64,000 bases of DNA from Actinomycetota bacterium (GTDB taxonomy: Bacteria > Actinomycetota > CADDZG01 > WHSQ01), in NCBI GenBank assembly GCA_030446465.1, contig JAUJNI010000001.1, positions 543,859 through 607,858 on the forward strand, written 5' to 3'. The notes beneath the pieces were generated by a model that saw nothing but the letters and a program-made list of their open reading frames with translations, did no database searches and was not told the DNA's origin. Below are positions 40,126-49,456 of the stretch, piece by piece (position 1 is the first letter of the stretch; every line of letters begins with the position of its first letter). A program made the position numbers and the translations under genes.

Positions 40126-41069
40126 GACCTCAACCCGCACCCGGCCGACGCCGTCCAGCAAGAAGGCCGGATCGCACCAGAAGAGCAGGCGACCTACGCC
40201 CAAGCCGTGGTACCAGCGGGTCGGTTCGACGACGTGGATAGCCGTCGTCTTGGTTGCCGGGATCGCTCTCTTCGCCCTGCTCAGCAGAGGAAACGAGACA
40301 CCGGAAGGGCGGTCCGCGGTGCCGGTGGTGGGAGCGGACCTCCACTCTCTCGTCGTCGACCCCAAGAATCCCTCGCGTCTTTTCATCGGGAGTCATCAGG
40401 GCGTCTCGGCGTCGACCGACGGTGGTGAGACGTGGCAGGTGCTCGAGAGCCTCAACGGCGCGGATGCGATGGGTTGGGCTTTTACCGAGGAAGCGATCCT
40501 CGTTGGCGGCCACCCTGGTCTCTACGTCTCAACGGACGGCGGCACCAGCTTCGAGCAGCGTAAGAAAGGCCTTCCCAACACCGACGTCCACGCGTTGGGG
40601 GCCGGCGACGGAGTGATCTACGCCGCATCACCTGGTGCAGGGTTCATAGCATCGACCGACGGGGGCGAGACATGGACAGTTCGCAACGACCGGGTCGGAC
40701 AAGGGTTCATGGGCAAGATCCTGGTCGACCCCGAAGACCCGGACCACGTCATAGCGCCGGACATGCGGGCCGGTGCGGCGGAAAGCACCGACGGCGGTAA
40801 GAGCTGGGACGCGCTTGGCGGCGTCCAGGGCGATGTGGGTCTCGTGGGACCCGTCCGACACCGGCGACATCATCGTGACGGCGACGGGGTCTGCCGTTCG
40901 TTCCACCGACGGCGGCAAGACGTGGGACCCAATCGAGATCCCCGATGGCGCCTCGATCGTTGAGTTCTCCCCGGACGACCCGAAGACGCTCTACGCCGCG
41001 GTCCACGAAGACCCGGAGGCGCGGGTCTGGGTCAGCACCAATGACGGCCAAACGTGGGAGGAGCTGTGA
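40118..41069 (+). pseudogene. BNR-repeat protein, frameshifted (copy 2)
   Basis: Same protein as at 6304-7259. Here the frame is intact past the point where copy 1 breaks (KKGLPNTDVHALGAGDGVIY) but is lost near 40830 at GGVQG, where two G present in copy 1 are missing. The remainder (WVSWDPSDTGDIIVTATGSA and RSTDGGKTW) follows in another frame to 41069. The reciprocal damage means the true product, an anchored Asp-box beta-propeller of about 318 residues, can be rebuilt from the two copies. Confidence 0.7.
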
Positions 41070-41309
41070 GTTTCAATGCAGACCGGCGAGGCAGTTCCAG
41101 GGGCGGTGGCAGACGCTTGCAGGATGGATCGTTGCGGCGATCGGTGTCGCCGTCTTTCTCGGCGGCAACCTCGGCGCACGTATCGGCTTCACCTTTCTCC
41201 CGTTCGACCCCCATCACGCCTACGCGCAACTCGGGGTGCGGCCGTCGCGATCTTCGGCGTCATGTGGGCTTACCCGGTCAGGCTCGACCGAGGAGGTGAT
41301 GACAGATGA
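41066..41309 (+). pseudogene. Two-helix membrane protein, frameshifted (copy 2)
   Basis: GTG at 41066 overlaps the BNR stop. One G fewer than copy 1 near 41100 breaks the frame early; the pieces WIVAAIGVAVFLGGNLGARI and AAVAIFGVMWAYPVRLDRGG can still be read in different frames and end in a TGA that overlaps the SHOCT gene's ATG. Unlike copy 1 the original C-terminus is kept. Unknown function. Confidence 0.45.
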
Positions 41310-41548
41310 CCTGTGCGTGCGAGATGGGCGCAGGCATGTTCTGGATGATGGCCCTACCGGTGCTATTGATTGCGGGACTGGTGATCGCCGGCATCCTGAT
41401 CGTGCGAGCCGTTTCAAACCACGCCGGCTCCCGTCCGGACAAGGACATATCTGCGGTCTCGCTCCTCGAGGAGCGTTATGCGCGGGGCGAGATCGATGCC
41501 GACGAGTTCAGGCAGCGTAAGGAGCATCTCGTCGGTCGACAGGTGTGA
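41306..41548 (+). CDS. SHOCT-domain membrane protein
   Basis: 80 residues from the ATG at 41306, six bases after a perfect AGGAGGTGA box. A short Cys-containing start (MTCACEMGAG) is followed by a membrane helix (FWMMALPVLLIAGLVIAGIL) and a C-terminal SHOCT motif (SLLEERYARGEIDADEFRQR). SHOCT tails are short helical oligomerisation modules found on many membrane proteins. It is the last gene of the operon carried by repeat copy 2 and is absent from copy 1. Confidence 0.8.
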   Translation: MTCACEMGAGMFWMMALPVLLIAGLVIAGILIVRAVSNHAGSRPDKDISAVSLLEERYARGEIDADEFRQRKEHLVGRQV

Positions 41549-41878
41549 CCGCCGGTATGCGATAGCGATGGTGGCGGGGTGCCTTCAAGCGTCTCGGACG
41601 ACAGGGCGGGTTGCATCCCTCGAACCGTCCTGCACGACGTCCGTCACGCTGTCGCCACGGAGCTCGGGCGTCAGGGTGCACGGGGTGATCGTTTCCGCGG
41701 TGCCGGGCCACGCGTCGCCCGCGTTCACCGCAGCACGCGTGGCAAGATTCCGTACGAGCCGCCGCGGCGCTGGAGAAGGCATTTCGTTCCGACCTCTCCG
41801 ACGTTGGCAATCCGTTGGCACCCGACCTCTTCGAGCCAGTCGTCGAAATGGACCGGTTGCGAATTAGCAGGTCAGGAG
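41549..41878. other. Non-coding interval before tRNA-Lys
   Basis: No supported gene. This is the island side of the tRNA-Lys 3' end, where an integrase gene is often found; none is visible here. Open frames on both strands look like noise. Confidence 0.45.
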
Positions 41879-41954
41879 TGGTGGGTCGCCAGGGAATCGA
41901 ACCCTGAACCTACGGATTAAGAGTCCGTTGCTCTGCCAATTGAGCTAGCGACCC
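41879..41954 (-). tRNA. tRNA-Lys (CTT)
   Basis: 76 nt with encoded CCA. Acceptor stem GGGTCGC/GCGACCC, D arm GCTC...GAGC, anticodon stem ACGGA/TCCGT with loop CTCTTAA (anticodon CTT), T arm CAGGG/CCCTG with loop TTCGATT. All stems pair. Its 3' half is duplicated at 1643 and 5344, marking it as an integration target. Confidence 0.97.
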
Positions 41955-42054
41955 GAGCCTGCATCCTAACAACGGCCCTATTCGGCCCGAAAAGAGCGTC
42001 CATTGGACGTTTACCCACGGGAACGGTGTGGAGATGTCCGGTGGACATAGAAGG

Positions 42055-42133
42055 TGGGGCGACCGACCGGATTCGAACCGGCGACATCCTGGACCACAAC
42101 CAGGTGCTCTAACCATGCTGAGCTACGGCCGCC
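42055..42133 (-). tRNA. tRNA-His (GTG)
   Basis: Acceptor stem GCGGCCG/CGGTCGC with one G-T pair, anticodon stem CCTGG/CCAGG with loop TTGTGGT (anticodon GTG), T arm GCCGG/CCGGT with loop TTCGAAT. The extra 5' G at position -1 facing C73, special to tRNA-His, is present, and CCA is encoded. It lies 100 bp from tRNA-Lys on the same strand, probably one transcript. Confidence 0.97.
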
Positions 42134-42169
42134 ACGGCTCTGGCAAGAGTAGCAGTGCGGAGCACGGGC

Positions 42170-43429
42170 TCAGGCGGTGGGGGCGACCTGGGTCAGCCTC
42201 TTTTCGCTCGTGTGATAGAGCAGCACCGAAAGGCCCCCGAGCGCAATCACCGCCGCGGTCAGGAACAGCCCCCTGTAGCCGACTAGTGCAGCAACCGCCC
42301 CAAGGGTCACGGCCCCCAGCCCGAAGGCCAGGTCGAAGAAGGCGGTGAAGGTGCCGACGACCGCACCCCGCTCGGAAGCCGGCGCGCTGCCGATCGCCAT
42401 CGTCATCAACGCGGGAAAAACGAGAGAATGACCGAGCGCGAACAGCCCGGCCCCCACGAACAGCCCAACGGGCTCGGCCCACAGCGACATGACTAAGAAG
42501 CCGAACGCCGTCGTCGACAGTGCGATGCGCACCGTGGTGCGAGCTCCGAACCGATCGGGGATGCGGGCTCCCACGCTACGGATCAGCAGCACGATGACGG
42601 AGTAGACGGCGAACACCATGCGGGAGCCGCTCAGCCCGAGGTCGAGCGCATACAGCGGAACGAAGGTCGTGAAGCCGGCAAGGCCCCAGATGTTCGAGGC
42701 GAGCACCACCCCCGGCACGAGGCCCGCTCGGTGAACCAGCTGTCCCTTCCCGGCTGGCTCGATCCCGGCGGGACGGGTGTCGGGGACCGGCAGGCCCAGC
42801 GCCCCCGCCAACAGCGCGGCCGCTCCGGCGACGATCCACGCCGCTTCGAATCCTCCCGGCCCCAGCACCGACTCCCCGATGATGGGCCCCACCGCCAGGC
42901 CCCCGAACAGAGCTAACGAAAAGTAGCTGAGCGCTTCGCCCCGCCGCTCGTCGGGGGCCAGGTCGTTTATCACGCTCGCGGCGCCGACATAAAAGGCTGC
43001 TTCACCAAGGCCGGAGACAAACCGCAGGGGAAGAAGAAGGGACAGGGAGTCGGCGACCAGATACGCGAATACCGAGAGGCCGACGATGGCTCCCCCGAGG
43101 ACCATGAGGACGCGCCGCCCCCTCTCGTCGCTGATGCGTCCAACCAGGGGGCGGAACAGCACTGCCGCCAAGCTAAAGACACCTATTGCGATCCCGACCG
43201 CGACGTCCCCACCGCCTAGTGGACCTTCCACGAAGCGGGGAAGAGTCGGAACCAGGGCGCCCACCGACAGGAAGTAAGCGAAGGTCGACAGCATGATGAG
43301 CAGGAAGACCGGCCCGACCAATCGAGGCCGAGTTGCAGTTTCTGCGTTCTTTGGCCGCAGCTGATCCAGCAAGAGTGAAGTCCTTTGGTCGGAGCGTGGT
43401 CGAACGAGGGAGGTGCTACCTAGCAGCAA
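42170..43429 (-). CDS. Major facilitator superfamily transporter
   Basis: 419 residues with twelve predicted membrane helices. The loop between helices 2 and 3 reads RPLVGRISDERGRRVLMVLG, matching the MFS GxLaDrxGrkxxl motif, and a similar half-motif RSVGARIPDRFGARTTVRI lies after helix 8. The loop after helix 4 (FVSGLGEAAFYVGAASVIND) fits drug or metabolite exporters. Residues before VFLLIMLSTFAYFLSVG (about 45) look unconserved, so translation may begin later. The gene is next to the tRNA pair and appears to be core chromosome. Substrate cannot be told. Confidence 0.85.
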   Translation of the reverse strand: MLLGSTSLVRPRSDQRTSLLLDQLRPKNAETATRPRLVGPVFLLIMLSTFAYFLSVGALVPTLPRFVEGPLGGGDVAVGIAIGVFSLAAVLFRPLVGRISDERGRRVLMVLGGAIVGLSVFAYLVADSLSLLLPLRFVSGLGEAAFYVGAASVINDLAPDERRGEALSYFSLALFGGLAVGPIIGESVLGPGGFEAAWIVAGAAALLAGALGLPVPDTRPAGIEPAGKGQLVHRAGLVPGVVLASNIWGLAGFTTFVPLYALDLGLSGSRMVFAVYSVIVLLIRSVGARIPDRFGARTTVRIALSTTAFGFLVMSLWAEPVGLFVGAGLFALGHSLVFPALMTMAIGSAPASERGAVVGTFTAFFDLAFGLGAVTLGAVAALVGYRGLFLTAAVIALGGLSVLLYHTSEKRLTQVAPTA

Positions 43430-43492
43430 CGCGGGGACCGGCAGCCATCTTCCAGAAGTTCCGCGGATCCCTGGGTCACCAAGGCGTCGAGC

Positions 43493-44650
43493 TCAGTCGC
43501 AGAACAAAGCCATGGATGCGGTGAAACCATGGATGAAGTTGCGGCCCCCCACGGGCCCCAGCTCACCGGCTGCAAAGAACCCTGCGAGAGGCAAACCATC
43601 GAGCTCCTTGGTGACGAGGGAGGCGTCGTGACTGGGCGACGAGAACATCCTCGAGCCGCGGCCGTTGCAAGTGAAGAGCAGCGCGCCGGAAGGCTGTCGT
43701 CCGTCTAGCCGCTCGCGGGCCGATGCGAGGGCCTCCATCAGGTCTTCGTCTGCCGAGGCGGCGTCGCGCACATGGAACTTCACGGTCTCACCTACGCTCA
43801 CCGGTTCCCCAACTGCCAGCGCGCCCGACCTCGGATCGGCTCCGAGCACGGACCGGATGAGGAAGTCGCCGCGCTCGGGTTTGTGCTTGTACTCGTCGAT
43901 GACTCTTCCAATCAACAGACCTTGCGACATCAGCCGCCGATCTTGGTCCGAGAGCGAGGCGTACAGTTCCTTCAGCCGATGGGCCGGGGGCCGGCCCCCG
44001 AGCTCGAGGATGACGTTTCTCTCTGCCTTCGTCACCGTGAACACCTCGCCAATCGGCTTGCACCCCTGGGATACGAGAGTCACAACCTCCACTTCATCGG
44101 GGACGCGCACGGCGACCGCTCCGGAATCGAGCACATGGTTGTCAAGAAAGAGGCGGCTCTCGCCCGGCCCCGAACCTCCTGACGCCATACCGCCGACGAT
44201 CAGGGCGCCCGGCATCGTTTCGTTCACCTCACGCAGAAGGAGATCCACCGGAAACGTGTACGGGTCCGCGATTACCAGGAAGGCGCCGGGCTCACCTCCG
44301 GGCCACCCCGAAACGAACCCGCCCTCCTCCATGCGCGTGAACTCGAGGTGAAAAGCACGGGCTGCCGACGGTAGCTCGGCCAGCCACACGGAAACGGCAG
44401 GCTCTCCCTCGACCTCGACGGCGCCGCCCACGATCGACTCGCCGACGCACCCGATCAAACTCGAAGGTGCGACGGCCTCCCGTACGGCGTCGACCGCTGC
44501 TTCGGCCGAGCCGGTGAAGTGGCGGGACGCAAACAAGACCGCAAGGGAGGGACCGCCGGCGCCCAGCTCAGTCCTCGCGTCGAGTGCCGCCTCCATCGCC
44601 GCCTGCCTCGCATCGGCCAGTCTCGAGAGGCCAACTCCGGTTCTCATCAC
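43493..44650 (-). CDS. FIST-domain sensory protein
   Basis: 385 residues with FIST N and FIST C domains, which bind small molecules, probably amino acids or related signals, in bacterial sensing. Family segments are SLAVLFASRHFTGSAEAAVD, LIGCVGESIVGGAVEVEGEP, ALIVGGMASGGSGPGESRLF and the C-terminal GALLFTCNGRGSRMFSSPSH followed by LPLAGFFAAGELGPVGGRNF. No signal peptide, membrane helix or output domain is attached, so it acts as a stand-alone binding protein in the cytoplasm. It is divergent from kgd across about 95 bp. Confidence 0.87.
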   Translation of the reverse strand: MMRTGVGLSRLADARQAAMEAALDARTELGAGGPSLAVLFASRHFTGSAEAAVDAVREAVAPSSLIGCVGESIVGGAVEVEGEPAVSVWLAELPSAARAFHLEFTRMEEGGFVSGWPGGEPGAFLVIADPYTFPVDLLLREVNETMPGALIVGGMASGGSGPGESRLFLDNHVLDSGAVAVRVPDEVEVVTLVSQGCKPIGEVFTVTKAERNVILELGGRPPAHRLKELYASLSDQDRRLMSQGLLIGRVIDEYKHKPERGDFLIRSVLGADPRSGALAVGEPVSVGETVKFHVRDAASADEDLMEALASARERLDGRQPSGALLFTCNGRGSRMFSSPSHDASLVTKELDGLPLAGFFAAGELGPVGGRNFIHGFTASMALFCD

Positions 44651-44746
44651 ATGAACCTATCGTGCACGGGAATTCGTCCGGTTTGCTGAGTGCGGCGGGG
44701 CCACTACTCTTGGGGGTGACCAATCGGCGCACTCAGCTGGAGTGAC

Positions 44747-47700
44747 ATGGCCCAGAGCATCGAACCTCGAGAGGTCTTCGGCCCGAATGTTTGGCTCGTC
44801 GACGAGATGTATCGCCGCTACCAGGACAACCCGGAGTCGGTTGGGGAGTCGTGGCGAGACTTCTTCGAGGACTATCAGCCGTCGCGCACCGAGCCCGCCG
44901 CTCAGGGTGACGGCAAGGGGACGCCCCGCGGCGCGCCTGCCGAAACGGATCGCAAGGAGAACGGCAAGGCAAAGTCACCGTCTCCGCCACAACCTGTTGC
45001 CGCCACAGCCGAGCCCGCCGCGCAACAGCAAGCCGATGCCGCGCCCGAACAGCACCCCGCCCCCGTCGAGCCGCCGGAGGACGCCTTCCCCCTTCGAGGC
45101 GTCGCCGCCCGCATCGCACAGAACATGGAGGCATCTCTGTCGGTTCCGACCGCGACCTCGGTGCGCACGGTCCCTGCGAAGTTGCTCGAGGAGAACCGCC
45201 GCATCATCAACCGGTACCTCGCCGACAGGCAGGGGGGGAAGGTCTCGTTCACGCATCTGATCGGGTACGCGGTGCTTAAGGCACTCGAGGCTCGCCCGGC
45301 GATGAAGTCAAGCCACGCCGAGTTCGGGGGGAAGCCCCACGTGGTTCAGCACAAGCACGTCAACTTCGGGCTTGCAGTGGACGTCGAGCGCGGCGACTCT
45401 CGAATCCTGATCGTGCCCAACATCAAACAGGCCGACGAGCTCGATTTCGCCGGCTTCTGGGCCGCCTACGAGGACTTGATTCGCCGGGTCAAGCTCAACG
45501 AGCTCAAGCCAGATGACTACACGGGAACCACCATGACCTTGACCAATCCGGGCACCGTTGGAACGACGCAATCGGTCCCTCGCCTCGTCCAGGGCCAGGG
45601 ACTCATTGTCGGTACAGGGGCGATCGCTTATCCGACAGAGTACGAGGCGGCCGATCCCAGGATGCTCGCCCGCATGGGCGTGAGCAAGCTCATCACCATC
45701 ACCAGCACGTACGACCACCGGGTCATCCAGGGGGCGGAGTCTGGTCAGTTCCTGGCCCAGCTCCACGATCTGCTTCAGGGGGCCGACCGCTTCTACGACG
45801 AGATCTTTGCGTCGCTGCGGATTCCGTACCAGCCGGTCCGCTGGAGTCGCGACTCCGCAACGGTCGAGGACGAAGACTCTCGCCTCGAGAAGCAGTCGCG
45901 CGTGATCCGGTTGATCAACATGTACCGGGTTAGAGGACACTTGCTTGCGGAGCTCAATCCCATTGGATGGGAGATCCTTCATCATCCGGAGCTCGACCTC
46001 TCTCACTATGGTCTGACCGTGTGGGACCTGGATCGGGAGTTCGTGACCGACGGATTGCCGGGCCCCCGTAAACAACCACTGCGTCAGATCCTCGACACCC
46101 TCCGGGACGCCTATTCCCGAACGATCGGGTTCGAGTACATGCACATCTCGGATCCGGAGGAAAAGCGCTGGATTCAGCAACGGGTCGAGTCACCACCGGA
46201 GGAGCTGGACATCGAAGACAAGAAGCACGTCCTCGACCGGCTGAATGCAGCCGAAGCGTTCGAGCGTTTTCTTCACTCCAAATACCCCGGGAACAAGCGA
46301 TTCTCGCTCGAGGGGGCGGAGACGCTCATCGCGATGCTCGACACGCTCCTCGAGGAGACAGCGGACGACAGTCAGCTCGAGATCGTCATGGGCATGTCTC
46401 ATCGAGGCAGGCTGAACGTCCTTGCAAATACGGTCGGCAAGCCCCTGAAGGACATCTTCAGACAGTTCGAGGGCGCGGTCGATGAAGACACCGTTCAGGG
46501 GTCTGGAGACGTGAAGTATCACCTCGGCATGACCGGTCGCTTCAAGTCGCGCAAGGGTAACGAGATCGGGATCGCGCTGGCATCGAACCCCTCCCACCTC
46601 GAAGCGGTCGATCCGGTCGTCGAGGGCATGGCCCGCGCCAAGCAGGATCTGCTCGGCGAGGACTCAGTCGACAAGGTGCTCCCTGTTCTCCTCCACGGTG
46701 ATGCGGCGTTCGCGGGTCAGGGCGTGGTGGCAGAGACCTTCAACATGTCGCAACTGCAGGGCTACAGGACGGGCGGCACCGTGCACATAGTCGTGAACAA
46801 CCTGATCGGGTTCACGACCGCCCCCCACTTCGGACGTTCGACCACCTACGCGACCGACATCGCCAAAATGGTTCAGGCACCCATCATCCACGTCAACGGC
46901 GACGATCCCGAAGCTTGCGTGCGCGCCACTCGTCTTGCTTACGCCTACCGGCAGGAGTTCAACCGAGACATCGTGATCGACCTCGTCTGCTACCGGCGCT
47001 ACGGACACAACGAGGCCGACGAACCGGCGTTCACTCAGCCGTTGATGTACGCCAAGATCGAAGAGCGCCGCTCAGTCCGCAAGCTTTATACCGAATCCCT
47101 TCTGAATTCCGGAGATCTCAGCGTCGAAGACGCGGAGAAGATCCTCGACGACTTCCAGAACAAGCTGAAGAAGGCGTTCGACGAGACCAAGCACGACAAA
47201 GCTCGCGAGCCGGTGCGCGCTCGAACTCCTCAAGTCGTCGGCGTGCTCCCGGCGGTGGACACCGGCGTCGATGAGCAACGGCTACGGCGGATCCACGAGA
47301 CCCTGACGACCTTCCCCCAAGGGTTCGAGCCCCATCCAAAGCTCAAGCGCATGATGGAGAAGCGCGCCTCGATCCTCGACGAGGGGAAGATCGACTGGGC
47401 CCACGCCGAGGCGCTTGCTTTCGGATCGCTTTTGCTCGAAGGGATCGACGTGCGGCTGTCGGGCCAGGACTCTAGACGAGGGACATTCAGCCAGCGTCAC
47501 GCAGTGATCCTCGACTACAGGACCGGCGAGGAATACATGCCGCTCAACAACCTCCAACAAGGCCAGGCCCCCTTTCGCTGTTTCGACAGTCTGCTCTCCG
47601 AGTTTGCGGTGATGGGTTTCGAATACGGCTACTCGATCGGCAACGGCGACGCGCTCGTGTGCTGGGAGGCTCAGTTCGGAGACTTCGTCAACGAAGCGCA

Positions 47701-48427
47701 GGTCGTCATCGACCAATTCATCACTGCAGGCGAGGACAAGTGGCATCAGCCCAGCGGACTCGTGCTGCTGCTTCCGCACGGGTACGAGGGCCAAGGTCCC
47801 GAGCACTCGAGCGCACGCCTCGAACGGTTCCTCACCCTTTCTGCTGAGGACAACATCCAGGTCGCTCAGCCGACCACTCCCGCGCAGTACTTCCATCTGC
47901 TGAGAAGACAGATGGCCAGGTCCGTGCGCAAGCCGCTGATCGTCATGACCCCCAAGTCACTGCTTCGCTCCCCGGATGCTCGGAGCACCCTCGAGGAAGT
48001 CGCCGACGGTCACTTCTGCGAGACACTCGACGATCACAAGCTGAGCGACCCCGAAAGCGTGCAGCGGATCTTGCTGTGCACGGGAAAGGTCGCCTACACC
48101 CTCATGGACGAGCGAGAAAAGCGAGAGTCCCCCGTTGCCGTGGTCCGCGTCGAGCAGCTCTATCCCTTCCCGAGCCAGCAGCTGTTCGAAATCTTCGAGC
48201 GTTACCCGCATGCGAAGGAGGTCCTCTGGGTGCAAGAAGAGCCCGAGAACATGGGGGCCTGGTGGTTCATCTACGGCAAGCTGAAGGGGGCTCTGCCGTC
48301 GCGGCTCACTCTGTCGAACGTCGCTCGCGCGGAAAGCGGCAGCCCTGCAACAGGGACGGCGACAGTCCACGACCAGGAGACCGAGGAGCTCATGGACAAG
48401 GCCCTGAATTTCGCTCCTAAGGCATGA
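44747..48427 (+). CDS. kgd: Multifunctional 2-oxoglutarate metabolism enzyme (E2-E1 fusion)
   Basis: 1226 residues, the length of mycobacterial Kgd. It decarboxylates 2-oxoglutarate with ThDP and passes the succinyl group on in the TCA cycle. Residues 1-45 (FGPNVWLVDEMYRRYQDNPE) are the E1 N-terminal helix; 50-115 are a Pro/Ala linker; 115-350 are an E2 acyltransferase domain without lipoyl domain, ending STYDHRVIQGAESGQFLAQL; 360-1226 are the E1 domain. ThDP and dimer motifs include VMGMSHRGRLNVLANTVGKP, LLHGDAAFAGQGVVAETFNM and VNNLIGFTT. The E2-E1 order in one chain is characteristic of Actinobacteria, so it is the best taxonomic marker in the window. It is followed closely by a hemerythrin gene. 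Confidence 0.95.
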   Translation: MAQSIEPREVFGPNVWLVDEMYRRYQDNPESVGESWRDFFEDYQPSRTEPAAQGDGKGTPRGAPAETDRKENGKAKSPSPPQPVAATAEPAAQQQADAAPEQHPAPVEPPEDAFPLRGVAARIAQNMEASLSVPTATSVRTVPAKLLEENRRIINRYLADRQGGKVSFTHLIGYAVLKALEARPAMKSSHAEFGGKPHVVQHKHVNFGLAVDVERGDSRILIVPNIKQADELDFAGFWAAYEDLIRRVKLNELKPDDYTGTTMTLTNPGTVGTTQSVPRLVQGQGLIVGTGAIAYPTEYEAADPRMLARMGVSKLITITSTYDHRVIQGAESGQFLAQLHDLLQGADRFYDEIFASLRIPYQPVRWSRDSATVEDEDSRLEKQSRVIRLINMYRVRGHLLAELNPIGWEILHHPELDLSHYGLTVWDLDREFVTDGLPGPRKQPLRQILDTLRDAYSRTIGFEYMHISDPEEKRWIQQRVESPPEELDIEDKKHVLDRLNAAEAFERFLHSKYPGNKRFSLEGAETLIAMLDTLLEETADDSQLEIVMGMSHRGRLNVLANTVGKPLKDIFRQFEGAVDEDTVQGSGDVKYHLGMTGRFKSRKGNEIGIALASNPSHLEAVDPVVEGMARAKQDLLGEDSVDKVLPVLLHGDAAFAGQGVVAETFNMSQLQGYRTGGTVHIVVNNLIGFTTAPHFGRSTTYATDIAKMVQAPIIHVNGDDPEACVRATRLAYAYRQEFNRDIVIDLVCYRRYGHNEADEPAFTQPLMYAKIEERRSVRKLYTESLLNSGDLSVEDAEKILDDFQNKLKKAFDETKHDKAREPVRARTPQVVGVLPAVDTGVDEQRLRRIHETLTTFPQGFEPHPKLKRMMEKRASILDEGKIDWAHAEALAFGSLLLEGIDVRLSGQDSRRGTFSQRHAVILDYRTGEEYMPLNNLQQGQAPFRCFDSLLSEFAVMGFEYGYSIGNGDALVCWEAQFGDFVNEAQVVIDQFITAGEDKWHQPSGLVLLLPHGYEGQGPEHSSARLERFLTLSAEDNIQVAQPTTPAQYFHLLRRQMARSVRKPLIVMTPKSLLRSPDARSTLEEVADGHFCETLDDHKLSDPESVQRILLCTGKVAYTLMDEREKRESPVAVVRVEQLYPFPSQQLFEIFERYPHAKEVLWVQEEPENMGAWWFIYGKLKGALPSRLTLSNVARAESGSPATGTATVHDQETEELMDKALNFAPKA

Positions 48428-48443
48428 CGGACAAGGAGGATCA

Positions 48444-48896
48444 GTGAACGCGCTGGAGTTGCTGAAACAGGATCACCGCAAGGTCAAGGACCTTCTGTCT
48501 GAGCTGGATTCGACGAGCGAAGGCGACGCGGGGCGGCGCGAGGAGCTTTTCTCCACCGTTAAGGACGAGCTCAAGGTGCACGAGATCATCGAGGAAGAGA
48601 TCCTCTATCCGGCCCTCAAGGAGCACCCAAAGGCCCGCGAGATCGTGCTCGAGGGGATCGAGGAGCACAACGTCGTCGACACCCTCCTTGGCGACATGGT
48701 GAGCCTGTCCGTCGAGGACGAGACGTGGGCCGCCAAGCTCGCGGTGATGAAGGAGAACGTCGAGCACCACATCGAGGAGGAAGAGGAGGAGATGTTCGAG
48801 AAAGCTCAGGACATCTTCGGCGATGATGAGCTCGCCGCCATGGGCGCCAAGATGCAGGAGCGTAAGAAGTCGGCGGAGTCAGAAGTCAAAGGCTGA
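48444..48896 (+). CDS. Hemerythrin-like HHE-domain protein
   Basis: 150 residues, a four-helix bundle that binds a di-iron site. The His/Glu ligands are seen in LLKQDHRKVKDLLSEL, VHEIIEEEILYPALKEH, GIEEHNVVDTLLGDM and VEHHIEEEEEEMFEKAQ. HHE proteins bind O2 or NO or store iron; in actinobacteria they often respond to nitrosative or oxidative stress. It starts 17 bases after kgd with a GGAGGATCA box and may be read through from it. Confidence 0.9.
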   Translation: MNALELLKQDHRKVKDLLSELDSTSEGDAGRREELFSTVKDELKVHEIIEEEILYPALKEHPKAREIVLEGIEEHNVVDTLLGDMVSLSVEDETWAAKLAVMKENVEHHIEEEEEEMFEKAQDIFGDDELAAMGAKMQERKKSAESEVKG

Positions 48897-48967
48897 GACG
48901 CTGCATCGCAGCGTCGCTGAGATTCACCTCGGCCCTAGTGTGAGGTCTTCAAGACCCGGAGCGAGAC

Positions 48968-49435
48968 ATGCCGAAGCTAGACAATGTTCACTGGCGCGCC
49001 TCAGCCTTGCCTGCAGGATCCTGTTCATCGCTCGAGGAGCTTCCGGAGGAGGCGCGAGCAGTGGTGGACCAAGCGCCCCGGGCGGTACTGACGACGATCG
49101 ACGATGACGGTCGTCCCCATGCCGTTCCCGTCTGCTTTGCAGTGAGCGGGAGCCACATCTTCACTGCCATAGACCACAAGCCGAAGACGACCACCTCGTT
49201 GGCCCGGCTCCGGCACATCGAAGCGCGTCCATTTGCAACCGTGCTGGTCGATCGTTACGACGATGATTGGTCGAAGCTCGGTTGGGTCATGGTGCGGGGC
49301 CGCGCGCGCATCGACCATCCGGGTGCCGCGGGCTCCGAACTCGAGGCGCGCTACCGGCAATATCGCGAGCGGCCCCCCGAGGGGCCGGTCATCGTGATAG
49401 AGCCACAACGGATCAGTTGGTGGCTGGCGCAGTGA
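48968..49435 (+). CDS. PPOX-class F420/flavin-dependent enzyme (Rv0121-like)
   Basis: 155 residues with the split-barrel fold of pyridoxamine-phosphate-oxidase-like proteins. Recognisable parts are APRAVLTTIDDDGRPHAVPV, IFTAIDHKPKTTTSLARLRH and WVMVRGRARIDHPG, ending with ISWWLAQ. The match is best with the Rv0121-type 'probable F420-dependent' group, so F420 or FMN is the likely cofactor. The start ATG at 48968 follows GGAGCGAGAC. It sits among core genes, and its substrate is unknown. Confidence 0.82.
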   Translation: MPKLDNVHWRASALPAGSCSSLEELPEEARAVVDQAPRAVLTTIDDDGRPHAVPVCFAVSGSHIFTAIDHKPKTTTSLARLRHIEARPFATVLVDRYDDDWSKLGWVMVRGRARIDHPGAAGSELEARYRQYRERPPEGPVIVIEPQRISWWLAQ

Positions 49436-49456
49436 ACGACGGGATCCGGTAGTGAC

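Larger units (their letters stand above)
39431..41293 (+). repeat. 1.87-kb direct repeat, copy 2 (copy 1 at 5612-7484)
   Basis: Same gene content and orientation as copy 1 with scattered small indels. After the shared end the sequence runs into an AGGAGGTGA ribosome site and a SHOCT gene that looks like the original continuation, so copy 2 is probably the source and copy 1 the truncated duplicate. Confidence 0.9.
1643..41927. mobile_element. Putative tRNA-Lys-anchored tandem genomic island
   Basis: The 3' half of tRNA-Lys(CTT) is repeated in the same orientation at 1643-1686 and 5344-5384, and the intact tRNA is at 41879-41954. Identity in both copies stops at the anticodon loop, as expected for attachment sites of tyrosine integrases that use tRNA genes. 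The intact gene sits with its 3' end towards the two copies, the geometry left by one or two successive insertions: an inner unit of about 36.5 kb (5344-41927) and an outer unit of about 3.7 kb (1643-5384). The contents are mosaic: toxin/antitoxin, IS remnant, large repeats, many broken genes and specialised metabolism. I found no integrase, excisionase, conjugation or replication gene, so the element is probably immobile now. Outer limits are inferred from the tRNA copies only. Confidence 0.6.
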
